From positions 90,008 through 131,184 of the forward strand of contig NZ_DEXW01000039.1 of NCBI RefSeq assembly GCF_002364335.1: a stretch of 41,177 bases of DNA. Reading direction: 5' to 3'. Positions 34,135-41,177 of the stretch are shown piece after piece. Position numbers and translations under genes: made by a program. A model generated the notes under the pieces. It did no database searches, had not been told where the DNA came from, and saw only the letters and a list, made by a program, of their open reading frames with translations. The DNA is from Winogradskyella sp. UBA3174 (lineage in GTDB: Bacteria > Bacteroidota > Bacteroidia > Flavobacteriales > Flavobacteriaceae). Numbering within the stretch: the stretch's first letter is position 1; each line of letters begins with the position of its first letter.

Positions 34135-34485
34135 ATGAATTCTTTAGTAAAATTTGTACAAGACGAATTTGTAAGCCGTAAAGACTTTCCGAAATTTGGT
34201 GCTGGTGATACAATCACAGTATATTATGAGATTAGAGAAGGTGAAAAGGTTCGTACACAGTTCTTTAGAGGTGTTGTATTACAACGCAAAGGAACAGGAA
34301 GTTCTGAAACATTTACAATCCGTAAAATGTCTGGAATTGTTGGTGTAGAACGTATCTTCCCTGTTAATCTGCCTGCTTTACAGAAAGTAGAAGTTAACAA
34401 AAAAGGTAAAGTGCGTAGAGCTAGAATATTCTACTTTAGAGGTCTTACTGGTAAAAAAGCAAGAATTAAAGAAGTTAGAAGATAA
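34135..34485 (+). CDS. rplS: 50S ribosomal protein L19
   Basis: L19 lies at the interface of the ribosomal subunits. The 116-residue protein begins SLVKFVQDEFVSRKDFPKFGAGDT and has the family blocks VYYEIREGEKVRTQFFRGVVLQ, SETFTIRKMSGIVGVERIFPVN and the C-terminal KVRRARIFYFRGLTGKKARIKE. It is typical in length. It has its own promoter and leader and is followed by a strong terminator, so it can be made separately from trmD. Confidence 0.99.
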   Translation: MNSLVKFVQDEFVSRKDFPKFGAGDTITVYYEIREGEKVRTQFFRGVVLQRKGTGSSETFTIRKMSGIVGVERIFPVNLPALQKVEVNKKGKVRRARIFYFRGLTGKKARIKEVRR

Positions 34486-34503
34486 TTCTAATTACATAAT
34501 ATT

Positions 34504-34535
34504 AAAAAGAGCCTTCAAATATGAAGGCTCTTTTT
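34504..34535 (+). terminator. Terminator after rplS
   Basis: AAAAAGAGCCTTCA and TGAAGGCTCTTTTT form a perfect 14-pair stem with an AATA loop; the T-run is part of the stem end. It starts 18 bases after the stop and can work in both directions. Confidence 0.9.
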
Positions 34536-34821
34536 AGTTTATTAACTTTTGTTAATAACTGTCGTTCATAAGTTGTTGATATATAATTAGTTAAAATATT
34601 TGTTTATATGAAATAGTTATATAAATTAGTTGAACAATTAACAACAAACCTAGTTTGATTTTAAAAGTAATTTTAGATTTATGTTAAATTGCAATAGAGT
34701 AACGTTCTTTATTTAATGAGATTGTTTTTTGAGGTTAACGAACTCCTTGTGTAGGCAAGTGTTGCTTAGTTAATCATGAAATTTAAATATCATAGCATAC
34801 ATAATAGGTTATAATATTTAA
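34536..34821. other. Gene-free stretch with two inverted repeats
   Basis: I see no gene in these 286 bases. They hold an 8-pair hairpin TTATTAAC/GTTAATAA (34539-34558, TTTT loop). Further on lies a larger candidate fold at 34733-34775: GGTTAAC pairs with GTTAATC, enclosing CTTG/CAAG. The second is GC-richer than its surroundings and could be the leader of the small ORFs that follow. Confidence 0.4.
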
Positions 34822-34914
34822 ATGGAAAGCTTGGAAAAAGTAATGGAAACGAAAGTAGACATGAAAAGGAAAAGCAATGTTTTAGGTCGTATCAGACACG
34901 TAAGTGAATTATAA
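34822..34914 (+). CDS. Small ORF 1 after rplS, 30 residues, coding status uncertain
   Basis: The frame encodes a charged 30-residue peptide starting MESLEKVMETKVD and ending LGRIRHVSEL. It has no hydrophobic segment and no recognised domain. It is 29 bases upstream of a second small ORF that ends at a terminator. It could be a real small protein, a relic of a larger gene, or a chance frame. Confidence 0.25.
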   Translation: MESLEKVMETKVDMKRKSNVLGRIRHVSEL

Positions 34915-34943
34915 AAAAAGAAACATCAAGAAAAACAAATCTT

Positions 34944-35069
34944 ATGAAACTTAGTAATATCAGGTCTATACATTTAGAAAGATATGAAACGTTTCACCGA
35001 AGCAGAAACACTCGAACTGAAAAAGGTGTTGGTGTAAGCCATAAACCTGAGTTAGTGAAAACTAAATAA
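34944..35069 (+). CDS. Small ORF 2 after rplS, 41 residues, coding status uncertain
   Basis: The frame encodes a strongly basic 41-residue peptide starting MKLSNIRSIHLERYETF and ending KPELVKTK. It lacks a signal or membrane segment. A terminator-like hairpin begins 26 bases after its stop, which suggests that something here is transcribed on the plus strand. No family is recognised. Confidence 0.3.
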   Translation: MKLSNIRSIHLERYETFHRSRNTRTEKGVGVSHKPELVKTK

Positions 35070-35094
35070 GTCGTGTTAGTACTGTTTCTAGAGA

Positions 35095-35140
35095 AGCCAT
35101 GTCAGCACAGTTTAACTGTAGTGATATGGCTTTTTGTTTT
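35095..35140 (+). terminator. Terminator-like hairpin after the small ORFs
   Basis: AGCCAT ... ATGGCT and ACAGT ... ACTGT form an imperfect long stem (about 15 pairs with two mismatches, TTA loop) followed by TTTTTGTTTT. No annotated gene precedes it, so it points to a short transcript in this gap. Confidence 0.7.
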
Positions 35141-35179
35141 AGCTGTAGTTAATCTGTATTCTTTTACTACGAATCTCTC

Positions 35180-35742
35180 ACTAATAGATAACCAAAATTT
35201 CGAAAACCAAAACAACACTAAAAATCACTTAACTATAAGGAGAATATAGTGACTGTACATTAACAACATGTGATTTTGAAAATTCTGATATCTCAAATAT
35301 TACATTTCTAGAATGTAGATTTATTAATTGCAATCTTAGTAATAATAATGTAATGCGTTCAACGTTAAACGATGTAAGCTTTGAATAATTTAAGTTAGTT
35401 GGTGTATTCTTTCAAAATTGTAATGACTTTTTATTAGTATTCAGCTTTACGGATTGTATATTAAATCTAAGTTCATTTAATAACATAAAAATTAGCAAGA
35501 AGAAATTTACAAATTGTAAAATGCAAAATATAGACTTCACAGATGTTGAAATTAAAGGAGCATCTTTTTCAAACTATGATTTAACAGATTCATTATTCGA
35601 TAACACTAATTTAGAGAAAACAGATTTTTATACTGCCTATAATTTCAGTATTAATCCTTCTCAAAACCAGATAAAAGGCACTGTTTTTTCTAAAGAAAAC
35701 TGCTAAGGGCTTTTAAATAGTTTTAATATTAGACTTAAATAA
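35180..35742 (+). pseudogene. Pentapeptide-repeat protein pseudogene
   Basis: The frame reads LIDNQNFENQNNTKNHLT, then after a one-base shift near 35235 GEYSDCTLTTCDFENSDISNITFLECRFINCNLS. It continues through an in-frame TAA at 35386 into FQNCNDFLLVFSFTDC, then MQNIDFTDVEIKGASF, DLTDSLFDNTNLEKTDFYTAYNFSINPSQ, through a second TAA at 35704 into GLLNSFNIRLK and a stop at 35740-35742. The repeats of A/C-[D/N]-[L/F]-x-x match the quadrilateral beta-helix of pentapeptide-repeat proteins; the ancestral protein was about 185 residues. Two nonsense codons and one frameshift show that it is inactive. The 35521-35706 stretch alone is open but is just its last third. Confidence 0.85.
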
Positions 35743-35838
35743 GGCCTAAAAAAGAATTCCGACTTCAGATTACACAAATCATTCTAAATTTTAGCAGTTT
35801 ACTAACACTATCGCGCTTACAAAACTGTATCAATTTTG

Positions 35839-35846
35839 TATATTCG
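35839..35846 (+). promoter_or_regulatory. Possible -7 element for icd
   Basis: TATATTCG followed by CAAG matches seven of eight positions of TAnnTTTG. It lies 49 bases before the icd ATG. No clear -33 element is seen. Confidence 0.35.
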
Positions 35847-35895
35847 CAAGACTCAAAATTAAGTTATTACGCAATCAAAAATATTATAAAAACAC

Positions 35896-38115
35896 ATGAC
35901 AAAGACAGCGAAGATTGTTTATACAAAAACTGATGAAGCACCAGCTTTAGCGACCCGTTCATTTTTACCTATAGTAAAAGCATTTACAAAATCATCTGGA
36001 ATTTCAATTGAAACAAAAGACATATCATTAGCAGCAAGACTATTAGCTGTATTTCCTGATTATTTAACAGAAGATCAGAGGGTAAGTGATGCTTTAACTG
36101 AACTAGGTGAACTTGCTAAATCACCAGAAGCAAATATCATAAAACTACCTAATATTAGTGCTTCTATGCCTCAATTAACTGATGCTATTGAAGAATTACA
36201 AGCTAAAGGTTACAAAATTCCTGACTACCCAAGTAATCCATCGAACGCTACTGAAAAAGAAATAAAAATACGTTATGATAAAATTAAAGGTAGCGCAGTT
36301 AATCCAGTATTAAGAGAAGGGAATTCTGATAGGCGTGCTCCTAAAGCTGTTAAAAATTATGCGAAAAAGAACCCTCATAGCATGGGAGCTTGGTCAGCAG
36401 ATTCTAAGACACATGTATCTACAATGTCTAAAGGTGATTTTGCTCATAATGAGAAATCAGTGACGCTCCAAGAAGCAACTACAATAAAGATTATACACAC
36501 CGATGCTAGCGGCAATAAAACGGCTTTAAAAGAAGGTTTAGACTTATTACAAGGTGAAATTATCGATGCAACAGTAATGAATAAAAAAGCATTAATCGCG
36601 TTTTTAGAAGAGCAAGTAGAAGATGCTATGGATAAAAGTGTGCTGTTTTCTTTACACATGAAGGCAACAATGATGAAAGTTTCTGATCCAATAATTTTTG
36701 GCCATGCGGTTCGTGTGTTTTTCAGTGATTTATTTAAAAAACACAGCAAAACATTCGATAAAATCGGTGTAAATGTTAATAACGGTTTCGGAAATCTTCT
36801 TGAAAAACTAGGAGAGTTAACAGAAGATAAACGTGACGAAATAAGAGACGATATTAGATTTGCTTTAGATCATGGAGCAGATTTAGCTATGGTAAATTCA
36901 GATAGAGGTATTACAAATCTTCATGTACCAAGTGATGTTATTATTGATGCATCTATGCCAGCGATGATTAGAACATCTGGTCAAATGTGGAATGCTGAAG
37001 GACAGCTACAAGACACAAAAGCAGTCATACCAGATAGCAGTTATGCTGGTGTTTATATCGCAACAATAGACTTCTGTAAAAAACATGGAGCATTTGATCC
37101 TACAACAATGGGCACAGTACCTAACGTAGGTTTAATGGCTCAGAAAGCAGAAGAATATGGATCTCACGACAAAACTTTCGAAATTTCTTCGAAAGGAAAA
37201 GTTGAAGTTATAGACGCTAATGGTAACTCATTAACATCTCACAAAGTTGAAGCTGGTGATATTTGGAGACTATGCCAAGTTAAAGATGCACCAATACAAG
37301 ACTGGGTAAAACTGGCTGTTAAAAGAGCAAGAGCATCAAAAACACCTGCAGTTTTTTGGTTAGACAGCAAAAGAGCTCATGATGCTGAGCTAATTAAAAA
37401 AGTGAATAAATATCTACTAAACCATGATACTTCTGGATTAGATATAAGAATATTATCACCGATTACAGCTACAGAATTTACACTTAAGCGTGTTAAAGAT
37501 GGTGAAGATACAATCTCAGTTACAGGAAATGTTTTAAGAGATTACTTAACTGATTTGTTCCCCATTCTAGAATTAGGAACAAGCGCTAAGATGCTTTCAA
37601 TTGTACCATTAATGAATGGTGGTGGATTATTTGAAACAGGAGCAGGTGGATCTGCTCCTAAACATGTTCAGCAATTTCTTAATGAAAACCACTTACGTTG
37701 GGATTCTCTAGGTGAATTTTTAGCACTTGCGGTTTCTTTAGATCATTTTGCAGAAGTTAATGATAATAAAAGAGCAAGCATCTTAGGAGAAGCATTAGAC
37801 AATGCAACAGAAAAATTATTAGAAAATAAAGAAGGCCCCTCTAGAAAAGTTAATGAGTTGGACAATAGAGGTAGCCATTTCTACATTGCAATGTATTGGG
37901 CTGAAGCTTTAGCGAATCAAAATGAAAACGAAGAATTAAAATCTGAATTTACAGAAATTTATAAAACACTATCTTCTAATAAAGAAGCTATAATTAAAGA
38001 ACTTATAGATTGTCAAGGTGAACCTGTTAATATTGAAGGTTACTATTTACCTAGTGAAACTTTAGTAAGCAATGCCATGCGCCCGAGTAGTTTACTAAAT
38101 AAAATTTTAAACTAA
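35896..38115 (+). CDS. icd: Monomeric NADP-dependent isocitrate dehydrogenase
   Basis: The enzyme makes 2-oxoglutarate and NADPH from isocitrate. At 739 residues it has the length of the monomeric (IDH-II) class, about twice that of the dimeric enzymes. Family landmarks include TRSFLPIVKAF near the start, the NSDRRAPKAVKNYAKKNPHSMG block with the substrate-binding Ser and Arg, FGHAVRVFFSDLF, HDKTFEIS, KTPAVFWLDSKRAHDAELI, and MNGGGLFETGAGGSAPKHVQQF. It has its own promoter region after the pentapeptide pseudogene and is followed by a terminator. Confidence 0.97.
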   Translation: MTKTAKIVYTKTDEAPALATRSFLPIVKAFTKSSGISIETKDISLAARLLAVFPDYLTEDQRVSDALTELGELAKSPEANIIKLPNISASMPQLTDAIEELQAKGYKIPDYPSNPSNATEKEIKIRYDKIKGSAVNPVLREGNSDRRAPKAVKNYAKKNPHSMGAWSADSKTHVSTMSKGDFAHNEKSVTLQEATTIKIIHTDASGNKTALKEGLDLLQGEIIDATVMNKKALIAFLEEQVEDAMDKSVLFSLHMKATMMKVSDPIIFGHAVRVFFSDLFKKHSKTFDKIGVNVNNGFGNLLEKLGELTEDKRDEIRDDIRFALDHGADLAMVNSDRGITNLHVPSDVIIDASMPAMIRTSGQMWNAEGQLQDTKAVIPDSSYAGVYIATIDFCKKHGAFDPTTMGTVPNVGLMAQKAEEYGSHDKTFEISSKGKVEVIDANGNSLTSHKVEAGDIWRLCQVKDAPIQDWVKLAVKRARASKTPAVFWLDSKRAHDAELIKKVNKYLLNHDTSGLDIRILSPITATEFTLKRVKDGEDTISVTGNVLRDYLTDLFPILELGTSAKMLSIVPLMNGGGLFETGAGGSAPKHVQQFLNENHLRWDSLGEFLALAVSLDHFAEVNDNKRASILGEALDNATEKLLENKEGPSRKVNELDNRGSHFYIAMYWAEALANQNENEELKSEFTEIYKTLSSNKEAIIKELIDCQGEPVNIEGYYLPSETLVSNAMRPSSLLNKILN

Positions 38116-38141
38116 TAAACAATAGAAATAAAGTTTATGTT

Positions 38142-38168
38142 AAAAGCTTCTGTAAGGAAGCTTTTTTT
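38142..38168 (+). terminator. Terminator after icd
   Basis: AAAAGCTTC and GAAGCTTTT form a perfect 9-pair stem with a 6-base loop, followed by more T. It starts 26 bases after the icd stop. Confidence 0.85.
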
Positions 38169-38182
38169 TATTCTTTTTAATT

Positions 38183-38190
38183 TAATTTTG
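38183..38190 (+). promoter_or_regulatory. Possible -7 element for the TonB receptor gene
   Basis: TAATTTTG, an exact TAnnTTTG match, lies 63 bases before the ATG and 14 bases after the icd terminator. The region is T-rich so chance matches are likely. Confidence 0.35.
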
Positions 38191-38197
38191 AATAAAA

Positions 38198-38218
38198 AAA
38201 GATTTCATATAAATCTTT
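38198..38218 (+). promoter_or_regulatory. Hairpin in the TonB receptor leader
   Basis: AAAGATTT and AAATCTTT form a perfect 8-pair stem with a CATAT loop, between the predicted -7 element and the ATG at 38254. It may affect messenger stability or be a protein-binding palindrome. Confidence 0.35.
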
Positions 38219-38253
38219 ATTGAAAATCAACAATCAAAAAATCATTCATAAAT

Positions 38254-40629
38254 ATGATTAAACATATTAAAAGAATTTTATTCTTTTTTTTACTATGTCC
38301 TTTATTTCTTTTAGCTCAAGAAAAATTCACGCTCAGTGGAAGTATCTCAGATAGTGAAAGTAATGAGACACTTATAGGTGTTAATATTTTAATACCTCAA
38401 ATACAGTCAGGTACAATTACAAATGAATATGGTTTCTACTCTATTACTTTACCAGAAGGAACTTATGAGGTTACCATCAGCTATCTAGGTTTTAAAACAA
38501 TCACAGAAACTATTGTATTAACAAGTGATCTTTCCAAAAATTATAAACTTTTAGAATCTGCTGAAAGTTTAGGTGAAGTGGTTATTACAGATGATGTAGA
38601 ACGATTAAATATCAAAAAGCCTCAAATGAGCGTTAATTCGCTTTCCATAAAAACTATTAAAAATATGCCTGTGGTTTTGGGTGAAGTAGATGTTATAAAA
38701 TCTATAACACTGCTACCAGGTGTTACTAATGCTGGTGAAGGTTCTTCTGGTTTTAATGTAAGAGGAGGTGGTGCCGATCAAAATCTTATTCTTTTAGATG
38801 AAGCAACCATCTTTAATTCATCGCATCTTTTTGGTTTCTTTTCAGTTTTTAATCCAGATGCTATAAAGGATATTAAACTATATAAAGGAGGTATTCCTGC
38901 TAAATATGGTGGACGTGTTTCTTCAGTGTTAGATATTTATCAAAAAGAAGGAAATAGCAATAAGTTTCAAATGAATGGAGGTATTGGCTTAATCTCTAGT
39001 CGCTTACTTGTCGAAGGCCCTTTGAAAAAAGGAAAAGGATCGTTTTTACTAGCTGGTCGTAGTAGTTATGCACACTTATTTTTACCACTATTCGATTTAG
39101 ACAATGTCGCCTATTTCTATGACCTCAATACAAAGTTGAGCTATAACATAAATGACAATAATAGTATTTTTCTTTCAGGATATTTTGGTCGTGATGTGTT
39201 TGAAATATCAGATAGTTTTGAAAACACCTATGGGAATTCAGTCGTTAATTTTAGATGGAATCATTTGTTTTCGGATAAACTATTTTCAAATTTATCCTTA
39301 ATATATTCCGACTATTTTTATGGTTTGACATTAAATTTTGTTGGATTTGATTGGGAATCTGGTATTCGGAATTTTAATATTAAATATGATTTCAAACATT
39401 ATATAAGTAACAATTTTAAACTAGAATACGGTCTAAATAGTATATACTATAAATTTAATCCTGGTGAAATTAATCCAATATCAGAGGACTCGGGTATCAA
39501 CTCTTTTAAACTAATTGATAAATATGCTTTCGAAAATGCTATCTATGTTGATGCAGAGCATAAAATTAGTGATAAACTGTCTGTAAGTTATGGGGCAAGA
39601 CTAAGTACGTTCCATCGCCTTGGCCAAGACGAACTAAATGTCTATGCAGATGATAATCCTGTAGTTTTTAACGAAGCTATTGGTATTTATGAGAAAGCTG
39701 CACCAATAGGTACCGAGACTTTCGACAGAAGTGACGTTATAGAATCTTTTGCTAATCTAGAACCACGTTTGTCGGTTGCTTACCAACTTAATGATAATTC
39801 GTCTGTAAAAGCGAGTTATAATCGTATGAGCCAATATTTACATCTATTATCTAATACCAATTCGCCAACCCCTTTAGATGTCTGGTCGCCAAGTGGTAAA
39901 TTTATAGAGCCACAACTACTAGATCAAGTTGCTATAGGCTATTTTAAAACCTTTAAAAACAACGAATACTCACTAGAAGTGGAAAGCTTTTATAAGACCA
40001 TTCAAAATCTTATAGATTTTACTGATGGCGCTAATTTAATTGCGAATAATGCCATCGAACAAGTTGTTTTAAATGGTGAAGGCCGTGCTTATGGCTTAGA
40101 AGTACTTTTTAGAAAAAATGAAGGACGCTTTACAGGATGGTTGGCTTATACACTTTCGAAATCCGAACAAAGAACACCAGGCAGAACCGCTCAAGAAACA
40201 GGTATTAATAATGGAGAATGGTACAATACACCCTTCGATAGAACACATGATATTTCATTAACAGGAAATTACGAATTAAACAAAAAATGGTCGATTAGTT
40301 CTAATTTTTTATTTCAAACGGGTCGAGCTGTAACGTTTCCGAACGGTCAGTACCAATATAATGGTTTGGTAATCCCTAGCTATGAGGCTAGAAACTCCAG
40401 CAGACTGCCGTCTTATAATCGTTTAGATGTTGCTTTTAATTACAACCCAACCCAAGATAGTACTAAAAATTTTAAAGGAGAATGGGTATTTGGTATTTAC
40501 AATATTTATAATCGCAGAAATGCAGCAAATATTAATTTTACAGAAAATAGAACGACGGGCGGGAACGAAGCTGTAAGGCTCGCTATTTTTGGTATAGTAC
40601 CGTCAGTATCTTATAATTTTAAATTTTAA
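38254..40629 (+). CDS. TonB-dependent receptor with carboxypeptidase-like regulatory domain
   Basis: A 791-residue outer-membrane protein with signal peptide (ending LLAQ). Residues about 24-105 form a CarboxypepD_reg-like domain (TLIGVNILIPQIQSGTITNEYGFYSITLP). A plug domain follows at about 120-230, with GFNVRGGGADQNLILLDEATI, then a beta-barrel ending in VPSVSYNFKF with a C-terminal aromatic. The TonB box region (LGEVVITDD) lies between the regulatory and plug domains. It is shorter than SusC proteins and pairs with a DUF4249 lipoprotein rather than SusD. The imported compound is unknown; siderophores are possible. Confidence 0.94.
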   Translation: MIKHIKRILFFFLLCPLFLLAQEKFTLSGSISDSESNETLIGVNILIPQIQSGTITNEYGFYSITLPEGTYEVTISYLGFKTITETIVLTSDLSKNYKLLESAESLGEVVITDDVERLNIKKPQMSVNSLSIKTIKNMPVVLGEVDVIKSITLLPGVTNAGEGSSGFNVRGGGADQNLILLDEATIFNSSHLFGFFSVFNPDAIKDIKLYKGGIPAKYGGRVSSVLDIYQKEGNSNKFQMNGGIGLISSRLLVEGPLKKGKGSFLLAGRSSYAHLFLPLFDLDNVAYFYDLNTKLSYNINDNNSIFLSGYFGRDVFEISDSFENTYGNSVVNFRWNHLFSDKLFSNLSLIYSDYFYGLTLNFVGFDWESGIRNFNIKYDFKHYISNNFKLEYGLNSIYYKFNPGEINPISEDSGINSFKLIDKYAFENAIYVDAEHKISDKLSVSYGARLSTFHRLGQDELNVYADDNPVVFNEAIGIYEKAAPIGTETFDRSDVIESFANLEPRLSVAYQLNDNSSVKASYNRMSQYLHLLSNTNSPTPLDVWSPSGKFIEPQLLDQVAIGYFKTFKNNEYSLEVESFYKTIQNLIDFTDGANLIANNAIEQVVLNGEGRAYGLEVLFRKNEGRFTGWLAYTLSKSEQRTPGRTAQETGINNGEWYNTPFDRTHDISLTGNYELNKKWSISSNFLFQTGRAVTFPNGQYQYNGLVIPSYEARNSSRLPSYNRLDVAFNYNPTQDSTKNFKGEWVFGIYNIYNRRNAANINFTENRTTGGNEAVRLAIFGIVPSVSYNFKF

Positions 40630-40632
40630 AGA

Positions 40633-41177
40633 ATGAAAAAACTAACTTATATATTCGTCATCTTTTCAATTCTCTTCTCTTGTGAGGACGTTATAGATAT
40701 CGAGCTTAATGAAGCAGATCCGAGATTAGTTATTGAAGCGTCTATAGATTGGTTTAAAAATACGACAGGAAACGAACAATCTATAAAATTATCTTTATCA
40801 GCTCCATTTTTTGACGAATCTACGCCACCCGGAAATGATGCAGTTATTGAGATTACCGATACAAATAATAACACTTTTAATTTTATAGAAGATGGCAATA
40901 CTGGCATTTATCGAAATACAAATTTTATTCCTGTGATAGATCAAGACTACACACTAACTATAAATTATAATGGTGACACATATTCTGCCACGGAAAACTT
41001 AAAATCGGTAGTTCCAATTGACTTTATTGAGCAAAATAATGAAGGTGGGTTTAGTGGCGAAGATATAGAGTTAAAAGCTTTTTATACAGATCCTGCCAAT
41101 ATAGACAATTATTATTTCTTTGAATTTATAACTGAAATTTCTGTAGTTCCAGACTTGGATGTATTTGACGATACCTT
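40633..41177 (+). CDS. DUF4249 lipoprotein, C-terminus outside window
   Basis: The frame begins 3 bases after the TonB receptor stop and is open to the window end (181 residues visible). The lipobox is LFSC (Cys17). The start, CEDVIDIELNEADPRLVIEASI, is the standard DUF4249 opening; the rest is beta-rich, for example NFIEDGNTGIYRNTNFIP and DQDYTLTINYNG. These lipoproteins commonly sit directly after a TonB-dependent receptor and are thought to be surface partners in uptake; the direct role is unproven. Confidence 0.9.
   Translation, partial: MKKLTYIFVIFSILFSCEDVIDIELNEADPRLVIEASIDWFKNTTGNEQSIKLSLSAPFFDESTPPGNDAVIEITDTNNNTFNFIEDGNTGIYRNTNFIPVIDQDYTLTINYNGDTYSATENLKSVVPIDFIEQNNEGGFSGEDIELKAFYTDPANIDNYYFFEFITEISVVPDLDVFDDT

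Noticed and set aside
35521..35706. 61-residue pentapeptide protein as an intact gene
   Set aside because: In-frame repeat homology runs upstream through the TAA at 35386 and downstream past its stop to 35742.
34486..35895. Prophage or integrative element in the rplS-icd gap
   Set aside because: There is no integrase, no tRNA or flanking direct repeat, and base composition is like the surroundings.
1..41177. Antiphage, toxin-antitoxin or biosynthetic gene cluster
   Set aside because: No restriction, retron, CBASS, toxin, NRPS/PKS or RiPP genes were recognised; nearly every gene belongs to a known housekeeping or envelope family.

Overview
The window is a compact, AT-rich chromosomal segment from a member of the Flavobacteriia (Bacteroidota), probably marine Flavobacteriaceae. 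The signs are Bacteroidota-type -7 promoter elements (TAnnTTTG), a type IX secretion sorting domain, a TonB receptor followed by a DUF4249 lipoprotein, the Bacteroidota form of RNA polymerase omega, a monomeric NADP isocitrate dehydrogenase, and a split 5'-nucleotidase. I see no tRNA, rRNA, CRISPR array, insertion sequence or intact prophage.

Layout. 1-8600 is almost all on the minus strand: an edge-truncated FG-GAP lipoprotein, fabI, recN, a DUF4835/PorD-like protein, coaBC, rpoZ, bamD, dapA and a DUF6913 protein. 8673-10801 (plus) holds a 5'-nucleotidase split into two genes and a DoxX membrane protein. 10798-15583 (minus) holds a membrane protein and a tight GNAT-prmC-LOG-ligA operon. 15645-19169 (plus) is an overlapping run: LEA-type lipoprotein, ribD, HAD phosphatase, EamA transporter, YigZ. 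A thioesterase (minus) and dnaA with a phosphotyrosine phosphatase (plus) follow. Next come a secreted sugar dehydrogenase with an RsmI-like methyltransferase (plus), then a lysozyme-like gene and a dapF-GNAT-mltG-DUF2279 operon (minus). From 28037 the genes are on the plus strand: an HtrA protease, a long-form GAPDH, a coiled-coil membrane protein, trmD, rplS, icd, a TonB receptor and a DUF4249 lipoprotein cut by the window edge.

Most of the window is housekeeping: fatty-acid synthesis, CoA, lysine/peptidoglycan precursors, cell-wall turnover, DNA replication and repair, riboflavin, translation, and central carbon metabolism. Two short stretches look accessory and are decaying. One, at 31861-33231, sits between a terminated upstream gene and trmD and holds a truncated GNAT gene, an orphan membrane protein and a wrecked LamG lipoprotein gene. 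The other, at 34540-35742, lies between rplS and icd and holds two tiny ORFs with their own terminator and a pentapeptide-repeat pseudogene.

I found no clear undescribed multi-gene system. The observations most worth a second look are two active-site substitutions in the CoaC half of CoaBC, four helically phased GTTAAA repeats upstream of htrA, a structured rplS leader, the small transcription unit after rplS, and the pseudogenes.
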